From positions 1 through 64,000 of the forward strand of contig NZ_JADOEP010000019.1 in the NCBI RefSeq assembly GCF_016745275.1: a stretch of 64,000 nucleotides of DNA. The letters run 5' to 3'. A program made the translations under genes and the position numbers. Position 1 is the stretch's first letter. Each line of letters starts with the position of its first letter. This stretch comes from Enterococcus sp. BWB1-3 (GTDB lineage: Bacteria > Bacillota > Bacilli > Lactobacillales > Enterococcaceae). The notes under the pieces were generated by a model. It worked only from the letters and a program-made list of their open reading frames with translations. It was not told the DNA's origin and did not search any database. Shown here in pieces: positions 46,456 to 54,009 of the stretch.

Positions 46456-47088
46456 CTATTGCTCTTTGTTTCTCTTGATTTTCACTAGTTTTGGCAGTTT
46501 TAGCTTATTTTGGAATTCTGGGTTAAAGAATTTTCTCCATTTAGATTGATGCCAGTAAATGCGCATAAGTCTTGACTTATTGTATCTAGTTTCGTATTCA
46601 AAATTAAAACTAAAAGTTGTTAGCTTATTTACGAAAAGACCGTGTGATGTTTCGGTTTCTAAATAATAAGTGCTTTTGTTGTATATCGTCTCTGCGGATT
46701 CACCGCTTAAGAAAAAAGCGTAGAAACTGGAAGAATAAGAGTATGGAGCTATCGTAATTGGCAACAATGATGTAGATTCATCTGTCATAACGGAAATTCC
46801 AGTTCTGAAAAACGATGAAACAGTACGTTTCTCAAAGATTAATTGACCATCATTTCCTGCAAATATTTTTCCGTTTTCGTCTAATATATTTGTATCATAA
46901 ATAGTTAAAGGCGTAGATGATTCATTGATAAAAGTAATCCTGGCAAAGAGAATCTCTTCTTTTATGTTTGGCATGAAGTTGTCAGCCGATATCCCTAAAC
47001 GATAAAGTCTGTTAAAGTGCTGGTTAGCAAAAGTGTATAACGAGAGAGCGGAGGATAATACCGAAATAATTAAAGCAAATAAGCCCAT
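46456..47088 (-). CDS. Hypothetical protein with an N-terminal membrane helix
   Basis: 210 residues. Hydrophobic segment 2-20 (GLFALIISVLSSALSLYTFA), then a mostly beta-type region (ARITFINESSTPLTIYDTNI, GISVMTDESTSLLPITIAPY) and a basic C-terminus (KLPKLVKIKRNKEQ). I do not recognise the family. It may be an anchored immunoglobulin-like fold. It sits between hicA and a decayed gene in the island and could be an accessory (defence or maintenance) gene, which is only inference. Confidence 0.6.
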   Translation of the reverse strand: MGLFALIISVLSSALSLYTFANQHFNRLYRLGISADNFMPNIKEEILFARITFINESSTPLTIYDTNILDENGKIFAGNDGQLIFEKRTVSSFFRTGISVMTDESTSLLPITIAPYSYSSSFYAFFLSGESAETIYNKSTYYLETETSHGLFVNKLTTFSFNFEYETRYNKSRLMRIYWHQSKWRKFFNPEFQNKLKLPKLVKIKRNKEQ

Positions 47089-47385
47089 AGGAACACTTCA
47101 TTTCAATCAAGTATATTTCAGCAAACTACTTGCTGATAGGAATAGTATAACATTTCAAAACGAAACACAAAACAAACACAGTCTAATTTCAAAACAACAC
47201 GGATAGAAAGCCTAAAGTAAAGGGATTTATAGACATTTCTTTCTTTTGGAACGCTCCTTTTCAATCGGAACGTTGAAATGTCCAGAACCTGACAAATCCT
47301 GACTTTTATTTTATATATACAGTCGCATACAGAAAAACCTCACTCCTGTTTTTGAGTAAGGTTCATCCGGCACGCTTTGCATTCC

Positions 47386-47693
47386 TTAGAGTTTTTCGCT
47401 TCGTCTTAAACTAGATATTTGATCGTCTATTTTATTGGTTAAGTCATGAAAATCGGCAACGAAAGCATTGAAAATTTTCGCCTGTGCATAGTATTATTTG
47501 GCTAGTTGCTGCTTGTTAACTGGCCGCTTCTTATCGCTGAAAAAGCTTTCTAATAGTTTTAGCGGCTCTTTCCATGAATTGAGTGTTCCACCAGGTCGTA
47601 CAAGGTATAAATATCCTGGTGAGTAATCTTTTTAACCGGTTGCTTGTTTTTAACCGTTTTGCCTTGCTGTTCTTCTATTGTCCGCACCTCCAT
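47386..47693 (-). pseudogene. Decayed small gene, copy 2 (frameshift and stop)
   Basis: From ATG 47693 the frame reads MEVRTIEEQQGK...THQDIYTLYDLVEHS and then shifts. The alternative frame continues SWKEPLKLLESFFSDKKRPV, NKQQLAK, stop, YYAQAKIF to TAA at 47386. It is homologous to the broken gene at 1273-1551. Both copies are inactivated by different changes. Confidence 0.65.
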
Positions 47694-47791
47694 ACTACTA
47701 AAACCCATGTCTATATAAACAACAGCACAGGAATATCTTACTATATCATGTTCATACAGACAACAAAATTTTGGATATGAGGGAAATTCTA

Positions 47792-48022
47792 ATGGGTGTA
47801 GATCATCATGAAATAAAAGTGGAGATACTAATAAATAAGCTATTGGCTGAAAGGAATATGTCATTAAGAGAATTGGCGAGGCTATCCGGCATAGAACCAT
47901 CAAATTTAAGTAACCTTGCGAATGGAAAACGAAAGAAGATTTATTTAGAACATATCGAACGGATCGCAGATGCTTTGGAAATTGATGATATTTCAAAAAT
48001 CATAAAATTAACGAAGAAATAG
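47792..48022 (+). CDS. Small Cro/CI-type HTH regulator
   Basis: 76 residues, almost entirely one HTH_3 domain: LINKLLAERNMSLRELARLS, then EPSNLSNLANGKRKKIYLEHIERIADALEI. ATG 47792 has aggg 9 bases before; in-frame TTG 47771 and ATG 47777 are alternatives without a good site. It is a plasmid- or element-type regulator at the right side of the island, with no obvious target operon left. Confidence 0.75.
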   Translation: MGVDHHEIKVEILINKLLAERNMSLRELARLSGIEPSNLSNLANGKRKKIYLEHIERIADALEIDDISKIIKLTKK

Positions 48023-48242
48023 GGTAAGCCTTGAATGTGGGTACAAAAAAAGATGGCCCTTTACCATCCTTTTTATGTTGTAGCCTTATGTATAAGCGCC
48101 GCAGCTTATGAAAATTTTTAGTGAATGCCATTTTGAATGCCAACAGTAAAATACTTGTTGATATTCAATGCTGTTTTTCTTCTTCTATTTTTGATTTAAT
48201 TAATGAGATGATACCCTTAAAAATCTAGTGAAATCTGGCTAT
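48023..48242. other. Right inner flank of the yrzB island
   Basis: No gene recognised. gtgaatgccattttgaatgcc (about 48120) is a short direct repetition of gaatgcca. Element-specific sequence ends where the direct repeat begins. No integrase frame is present. Confidence 0.4.
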
Positions 48243-48368
48243 CATTCATGAGTGAAGAAGAAGAAAAGTAAGAATATATGAGCTAAGCCCTTGATACATA
48301 AGGACTTAGCTTTTTCTATTATTCGTTTGAATACGATAATGAATATGATTCGTTTAGAAATTTAAGTG
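48243..48368. repeat. Direct repeat bounding the yrzB island, copy 2
   Basis: Same 126 bp as 44816-44941 with three substitutions. It starts with the last codons of yrzB, without the rest of the gene, and carries a second copy of the terminator (48281-48317). A candidate attR-type site. Confidence 0.85.
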
Positions 48369-49680
48369 TTATGCCAGTTTTTAAACTGTTCTTTCTTTCG
48401 ATTCTAATATTGACTAGATGGATAAAGCTTAACGAGGGTCTTCTTGAGCAAAATTGTCAGTCTCACTGATGCTAGTGGGATGGCTAGTCCTGTTTGTTTA
48501 CTCAGTAACAAGCTAGCAGGCTGGTATGCAATGCATTTATACTGGCGAATGTCTTAAGGTCATACAAGAACTTGCTCCTACGCTTCTTCGAATGCTCGTC
48601 GCCTATCCAGTAGTCTTATATGTAATACAGATAGGCTGTACATTTCTTGGATTAGAAGCATAGCTTGGTTTTGAAGCGATCAATACACTGGACAATTGTC
48701 ATGATTATTTCTTCTAAATAGGGAAATGAAAAATAAAAAAACTGACCACCATAAGGCAATCAGCAAAGATTGATAGTTAGTAGTGTGGAGAATATATTTT
48801 TTTCTGTAAAAAATAACTGTGCTGCAAATTAGAACTATGTGCACTAACTACCAATGACTTTAGAAAGCAGACTCATATTGGAAATGATGTTACGCATTGT
48901 TAAGAAAATCTCTTCCCCAAGATATTCCCTCATGCTAATTAGTATAACTGGTAAATAATAATTTAGTGTGAACAAGATATGCAAATTCGCATATTTTTAT
49001 GAATGAATAATGAGTGTTATTTAAGAATTTGATAAGAAAACGGGGGGTTTTTGGTGGTACTCTTGTTACAGATAACGTTACTACTTTTATGAATAAGACA
49101 TAAACCAAAAAGATTTAAGTAGTTTCCTAGACAGGATTACAAGAATGGTCCTGCAAAATTTAAGGATCACTTATAAAAAAATGTGTTAAGCTAAAAAGAA
49201 GAATTGTCACTTCCAAAAATATTTTGGCTGTTCAAAAAAGGTGAAGAGTTCCTATCAGATATTCGAATGTTATGTCCGCACATTATACTACTGTTAAATA
49301 AGAGCAGTCTGTTAAGAGAACATTTTCCTATTAAGAAATGGTAAGAGTTATGTTTGAGTTAGTGAAAAACGAAAAGATTGGACGGTCAAGAATTTCTGCA
49401 AGGTTAAAGGGAGATAGGGAATAAGCGGCTGCGTTTGCCAGCTTTCTTTATATAAAAATTTGTAGTGGAATTGCCAGTTCCACTTTTGTACTGCCGTTTA
49501 TTTGGGGGTAGATACGAAGAGAGCTTGGAACTTTATTTCTGTCCCACTCTCCTTTAAACAGTGTGTGTCCACTTGTTTTAGCAGAATACTGGACGAAGCT
49601 CTAAGAGACCTGTGACATTAGTATATCTAGAACCCTTAAAACCGAATAAACCGTATTCTGTAAACTGGAGAGTAAAATAG
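48369..49680. other. Long non-coding stretch downstream of the island
   Basis: No credible gene. 48560-48600 (ttgctcctacgcttcttcga, atgctcgtcgcc) resembles repeat pieces near 9830 and 17922. aagcggc-tgcgttt-gccagctttcttta (about 49422-49450) is a terminator-like hairpin. 49491-49680 holds a right end and then a left end of the dispersed repeat. Confidence 0.5.
49491..49658 (+). repeat. Right end followed by left end of the dispersed repeat
   Basis: The right end, ctgccgtttatttgggggta to cccactctcc (49491-49551), is followed by a left end, cctgtgacattagtatatct and cttaaaaccgaataaaccgt (49608-49658). Two abutting copies, or a rearranged one. Confidence 0.7.
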
Positions 49681-49683
49681 AAG

Positions 49684-49730
49684 TTGACTTTTTATTAAGG
49701 TACCTGTAATGTATGTTTCAAAGGTACCTT
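49684..49730 (+). promoter_or_regulatory. Promoter with twin palindromic operators of the MarR gene
   Basis: TTGACT (49684-49689) and TAATGT (49707-49712) with a 17-base spacer. AAGGTACCTG (49697-49706) and the perfect palindrome AAGGTACCTT (49721-49730) lie 24 bases apart, on the same helix face, one in the spacer and one after the -10. The layout suggests autorepression by the MarR protein. Confidence 0.6.
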
Positions 49731-49772
49731 ATATATAGTGAAAGGGATTTAATTGAAGCTGGAGGAAATCGA

Positions 49773-50408
49773 ATGGAAAATTCAAACTTATTGGAATATT
49801 ACTTGAAATTTGAAACATTGCTGCATAGATATTTTGCTTGGAAGAGAAGAGAGGAGGGACCACGCGGCAATCCACATCGTGGTCAAGGAAGGATTTTAAG
49901 TATTTTGAAGTTGCAGCCTGAAATTAGTCAAAAGGAAATGACCTATTTATTAGATATGCGACCACAGTCACTTGGAGAATTATTGACAAAGCTGGAGAAA
50001 GCAGAATTTATTACTCGAAAACCTTCTGAAACTGATCGTCGTGTTATGATTATTACCTTAACAGAAGCTGGTGCAGATGAAGCAGAAAAAATGAATAATG
50101 TAGAAGAAAAAAATATTTTTGACTTACTTAGCCAAGAAGAACGGGAACAATTTGAAGCAATTATTGCAAAGCTGGCCAGGGCGATCAAGGATGAGCTTCC
50201 TGAAGATGCTATGCATTCAGGGAAATATCGTCATTCTGAATTTGGTGGATTTGAAGGGCATCGCAGAGGATTTGGAAAACGGAGAATAGAAGATTTTCAT
50301 CCTCACGGAAGAGATGGAGAACTTGGAGACTTTCAGGGTTATTCTGGATTTGGAGGATTTCCTCATAGATTTGGGCCTGATTGTTCAGGAGGAATTGAAG
50401 ATGAATAG
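49773..50408 (+). CDS. MarR-family regulator with a Gly/His/Phe-rich tail
   Basis: 211 residues. The winged HTH (about 30-145) includes LQPEISQKEMTYLLDMRPQSL, then LEKAEFITRKPSETDRRVMI, the MarR wing. After about residue 147 follows a low-complexity tail rich in Gly, His, Phe and Arg (GGFEGHRRGFGKRR), unusual for the family and perhaps metal-binding or disordered. ATG 49773 follows ggagg. No transporter or enzyme gene is adjacent, so its targets are elsewhere or only itself. Confidence 0.8.
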   Translation: MENSNLLEYYLKFETLLHRYFAWKRREEGPRGNPHRGQGRILSILKLQPEISQKEMTYLLDMRPQSLGELLTKLEKAEFITRKPSETDRRVMIITLTEAGADEAEKMNNVEEKNIFDLLSQEEREQFEAIIAKLARAIKDELPEDAMHSGKYRHSEFGGFEGHRRGFGKRRIEDFHPHGRDGELGDFQGYSGFGGFPHRFGPDCSGGIEDE

Positions 50409-51001
50409 GATGAAGTTGCTTCAAAATTAGGAGAAGCTAAAATACTCAGTTAAAATATAGAAGAACGAGGTTGTAAAAATCTTTGATTTTCTAGGGGAAC
50501 GAAGGGCTTTGCTTCTACGGTTCTCACCTTATTCTGATCCTTGAAGCACACAGAGACTGGAATATCTTTAAGGAGTCAGGAATACTAATACTCTAATCGT
50601 ATTTTCTACGGTTAGTCAAGGAGGTAATAAAAAGCTCTTTGATTTTTCAAGTATGTAAAAAAATAGGGGCTAGAGGATACATCAGGGAACTATCTGAAAT
50701 TTTTATCTGGTCTGTGACATAATCTGCTCATAAGCATTTGTTCTTATTAATTGCTGGAGGTTGTATACACACTGGCGTATACTGTATAATTTCAGACTAT
50801 GGAATACATGTACTTCAGAAGCTTGCTCATACAGGCGGCTGCGGCAATCTCCTCTTTTTTTAGGGTTATATACAGACTTGAAGTTCGTAGGTCATGCTTG
50901 AGCTTCCGTTCACTTTCGCTATATTCTATCAATAGACAATAGCGGGTAAGATATTCCGTCGAATACCTACCCGCTAATTCTGGTATGTTTTGCTATTTTA
51001 A
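50409..51001. other. Non-coding region between the MarR and PcsB-like genes
   Basis: No gene seen. The block ggggaacgaagggctttgct with ctacggttctcacc (50490-50530) resembles the gaacgaagtgagaaccgtag piece near 27550. It ends with a strong hairpin at 50940-50976. Confidence 0.45.
50940..50976 (-). terminator. Hairpin at the end of the PcsB-like gene
   Basis: TAGCGGGTAAGATATTC and GAATACCTACCCGCTA pair over about 15 bases. T-rich sequence lies on both sides, so it could serve the minus-strand gene. Confidence 0.6.
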
Positions 51002-52300
51002 TTAAAGACCTAAGAAAGGAGCTGGATTTACATAGCCAGACCAAAGTCCAGTTGAGATAGCAAAGTGCAAGTGAACTCCTGTTGAATTTCCAGTTGTACC
51101 CATATACCCAACTTGTTGTCCGATACTTACTGATTGTCCTTGGTTGACAGTTGTGCTGCTAAGATGAGCATACATTGAATAATATCCATTACTGTGCTTA
51201 ATAATTACGCAGTTTCCTGACATACTGTCATATCCTACGTAGGCAACTGTTCCTGTGGCAGCAGCCATAATAACTGTACTTGAGCTTCCGCCAAAGTCAA
51301 TCCCTTCATGGAAAGTACCGGAAAGTCCGGTTGGATCTTGACGATAACCATATCCGCTAGTAACAACTACACTGGCAACGGGCGTTCTCCAGCCGCTGCT
51401 TGTTTCTGTATAATCAGTGTTTGTATTATTTGTATCTTCATAAGGTGTCGTTCCAGTTGTTTCGGGAACAGCAGCAGTAGCTGTTGATTTATCTGCAACA
51501 GCTTGTGCAGCAGCTTCTTCAGCGGCTTTTTGAGCTGCTGCCTGGCGTTCTTTTTCTTGTTGTTCTGCTAAGGCTTGAGCTTCAGCCATTTTTTTCTTTC
51601 GTTCTTCCAGTGCTTTAAGCTCTTCTTGTTTCTTTCGTTCGGCTTCAGCCTTTTGTTCTTCAAATTGCTTTTTTTCAGCCGTTTCTTTTGTCAAGCTGGC
51701 TGCAAGTTCATTCAACTTAATTTCTTGATCTAGCTTTGCTTGAGCAAGAGCATCTTCTTGTTCAGCCAGTTCAGCTGTTTTCGCTTCCAACACTTTTACC
51801 TGTTCCAAGAGGGAATTCTTTAAGAGATTTAATTCCTCTTTATCTGCTTTCTGAGCTTGAATAATATCGTTGTTTGCAGTAACGATTGTATTTACAGCTA
51901 AAACTTTTGAAATCGCATCAGAAATGGATGTGGCATTTAACAAAACAGAAATCATTGATGTATCCTGACCTGCTTGAGTTGCACGTGCCTGTGCTTCAAG
52001 CTGTTCGCTGCGCTTTTCAATCTTTACTTCAAGTGCAGCAATTTCGGTGTTCATTGTATTAAGCTGCTGTTCAGTATCTTGTTTCTCTGCCAAGACAGCA
52101 TAGTATTCTTTTTCAAGTGCAGCAATTTCTTTTTCCAGAAGAGCTGCATAGTCGGAAGCTTCTTTCTGAGAGTTAATGATTTCGTTGATTTTTTGGTTCT
52201 TTGCTTCAATTTTGTTGTCGATTGATTCAGCAAAAACTGAAACAGGTGCAGCATTTAATAGTAAAACAAATGAAAGAGTCAAAATAATCTTTTTTTTCAA
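51002..52300 (-). CDS. Secreted PcsB-like peptidoglycan hydrolase with M23 domain
   Basis: 432 residues. A signal peptide (1-24, ending near VFAES) is followed by a long coiled coil (about 28-260, KQ/E-rich, PcsB-like), an Ala/Gln/Thr-rich linker (about 255-310), and a C-terminal LytM/M23 endopeptidase with zinc ligands H331 and D335 (HEGIDFGG) and H410-x-H412 (HLHF). It cuts peptidoglycan cross-links; the coiled coil probably links it to FtsEX-type control at division. Such genes are commonly under WalRK, but no clear WalR box was found upstream. Confidence 0.88.
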   Translation of the reverse strand: MKKKIILTLSFVLLLNAAPVSVFAESIDNKIEAKNQKINEIINSQKEASDYAALLEKEIAALEKEYYAVLAEKQDTEQQLNTMNTEIAALEVKIEKRSEQLEAQARATQAGQDTSMISVLLNATSISDAISKVLAVNTIVTANNDIIQAQKADKEELNLLKNSLLEQVKVLEAKTAELAEQEDALAQAKLDQEIKLNELAASLTKETAEKKQFEEQKAEAERKKQEELKALEERKKKMAEAQALAEQQEKERQAAAQKAAEEAAAQAVADKSTATAAVPETTGTTPYEDTNNTNTDYTETSSGWRTPVASVVVTSGYGYRQDPTGLSGTFHEGIDFGGSSSTVIMAAATGTVAYVGYDSMSGNCVIIKHSNGYYSMYAHLSSTTVNQGQSVSIGQQVGYMGTTGNSTGVHLHFAISTGLWSGYVNPAPFLGL

Positions 52301-52513
52301 ATCTAAATCCTCACTTCTTTATAGATAAAATTACATATTCTTTTCTTATAAATGTGTTATTAATGAGTTATTTTTTTACAGCATAAATCTGCTAAATGAA
52401 TTCTAATTATTAGTATACCTTAAAATATTAAAACAAGGCTGTATTTTAATATTTTTAATCAGAAAGAAAAGACCAGAAATAATTGTAACATAGGCAGCTG
52501 TTTTTTCAAATGG

Positions 52514-53131
52514 TCATTTTGATGTATTTTCATTAATATAGTTTTGTAAAAGGTCGGTAAATCTGGAATCATCTTCTATTAGAAGTTCAGCACCTGCAGC
52601 CCATAGTTTCATCTTTTGAGGCTCTTTTGAAAGCTTGTCAATAAGCGGCAGCAGCTGTTTACGATAGTTGCTGTCACTTTCAATATGATATTCCGGTTCA
52701 CTTTCTGCAATCAAAGAGTGAGCTTCTGACAGCTGATAAGGATAGGCTTGTTCGAATAATTTAGGAAACACAGTTCTTGCTTCTGTTAAAATTTTCAGAT
52801 CATCACCGTAAGAGATATGTCTTGCATGCAATGTATTAATTAATTGATCAAGCTGCTCTTCAGAGATTCTAAGAGAGGGTGTAGACGCTGTCAGCAAATT
52901 CTCCACGTAATTTTTAAAGTCTCCGAATTTGATCCATTCTACTGTTGTATTTCCTAAAATAGCGATTTTTTCCAATCTGTCAGTTTTTGGCAGATTATTT
53001 CCCTTTTCCCAGTTATTCACTGTACTTGCACTTGAATTCCCAACTAGTTTTGCAAAGGAAGCCATGGAATAATTATGTTTCCGACGAATACTTCTTATGC
53101 GATTTCCTACTTCTATTAAGTTGTCTGCCAC
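52514..53131 (-). CDS. XRE-family regulator
   Basis: 205 residues from GTG 53131, which follows ggagg by 8 bases; the longer in-frame start at 53173 has no site. The N-terminal HTH (about 6-60) reads IRSIRRKHNYSMASFAKLVG, then NSSASTVNNWEKGNNLPKTD. The long helical C-terminal part (about 75-205) has no known motif. It is divergent from the unknown gene at 53338. An imperfect palindrome (TTATTACC 53246-53253, GGTGATAA 53272-53279) between them is an operator candidate. Confidence 0.75.
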   Translation of the reverse strand: MADNLIEVGNRIRSIRRKHNYSMASFAKLVGNSSASTVNNWEKGNNLPKTDRLEKIAILGNTTVEWIKFGDFKNYVENLLTASTPSLRISEEQLDQLINTLHARHISYGDDLKILTEARTVFPKLFEQAYPYQLSEAHSLIAESEPEYHIESDSNYRKQLLPLIDKLSKEPQKMKLWAAGAELLIEDDSRFTDLLQNYINENTSK

Positions 53132-53245
53132 TGATCGTACCTCCGATAACGTCTTTATAGGTAAATATACCATATTTTTTCCATCTCTTCATCCCGTTTT
53201 TTCTTCATTTTTCTATTGAGTTCACATAATAATCATGATATCATT

Positions 53246-53279
53246 TTATTACCGAAATATTTTCAATTATTGGTGATAA
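53246..53279. promoter_or_regulatory. Operator candidate between divergent genes
   Basis: TTATTACC and GGTGATAA match 7 of 8 as an inverted repeat with an 18-base gap, ahead of both the XRE gene and the unknown gene. Confidence 0.3.
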
Positions 53280-53337
53280 TGTTTCTGGAATTTAGTTTTT
53301 TTGAATGCCAAAATAAATTCATTTTTAAGGAGGAGCT

Positions 53338-53901
53338 ATGAAAGGAACAGAGATTATAGAAGAAAGAAACAGGCAAAAAGTATATCGTATAATAAATGAA
53401 TTGAACCAAACAAGCTCAGCTGCTGATTTAAATCCTCGATCCCTTGATTCCTGTACTCAGCAATATGAAGAGACTGTTCAAAAATTGTTCGTTGCGACTG
53501 TATTTTATAAAGGGATGAATCAGGCATGCATGGCTTATAAGCATATTGTCAAAAAAGAATATAGAAGATTTTGCAAGCTGCTCATCCAAAAAGCAGAAGA
53601 TGAATCATTAAAAGAACGGGCTTTGAATAATCTACGCAAAAAAAGGAACAGATTATTAAAAAAAGCTCCTTCACGATTAAAAAAGGAGCCGGGCTTTGAA
53701 ATTTTTTATGCACTGACTGGCGGTTTCAGGAAAAAATACACCCCTAATCGAAAATCAATAGAATTGATGTACAGAGAAATGGAATCAGCTTCTGCCAATC
53801 CACTTCATTCAATCTATTATGCAATATGGTGTGTAATGAAATATCTGGGCTATTTCAAAGAGTACACACTTTGGCAGCTTCGTTCGATAAGGTCAAATTA
53901 A
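53338..53901 (+). CDS. Hypothetical basic helical protein
   Basis: 187 residues, rich in Lys and Arg (middle: RALNNLRKKRNRLLKKAPSR), mostly helical, with no signal peptide, membrane segment or cysteine pattern. The C-terminus has an aromatic tract (NPLHSIYYAIWCVMKYLGYF). I do not recognise the family. A good aaggagg precedes the ATG, so it is likely expressed. It is divergent from the XRE regulator and may be its target. Basic character suggests nucleic-acid binding, which is inference. Confidence 0.65.
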   Translation: MKGTEIIEERNRQKVYRIINELNQTSSAADLNPRSLDSCTQQYEETVQKLFVATVFYKGMNQACMAYKHIVKKEYRRFCKLLIQKAEDESLKERALNNLRKKRNRLLKKAPSRLKKEPGFEIFYALTGGFRKKYTPNRKSIELMYREMESASANPLHSIYYAIWCVMKYLGYFKEYTLWQLRSIRSN

Positions 53902-54009
53902 GGTTTACAACAGAGAAAGTCTATTAGTGTAATGAGAATTCATCTTGTGCTATCCTCTAATTAAGTGAGAGAAATCTTTCAAAGAAAATTTGAGGAAGGA
54001 TGACTTGCT

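Noticed and set aside
52301-52513. WalR box before the PcsB-like gene
   Set aside because: Single TGTAAT and TGTAAA half-sites occur, but no second half at the required 5-base spacing was found.
53902-54009. CopY operator before copB
   Set aside because: No TACAnnTGTA sequence is present; only unpaired TACA/TGTA halves.
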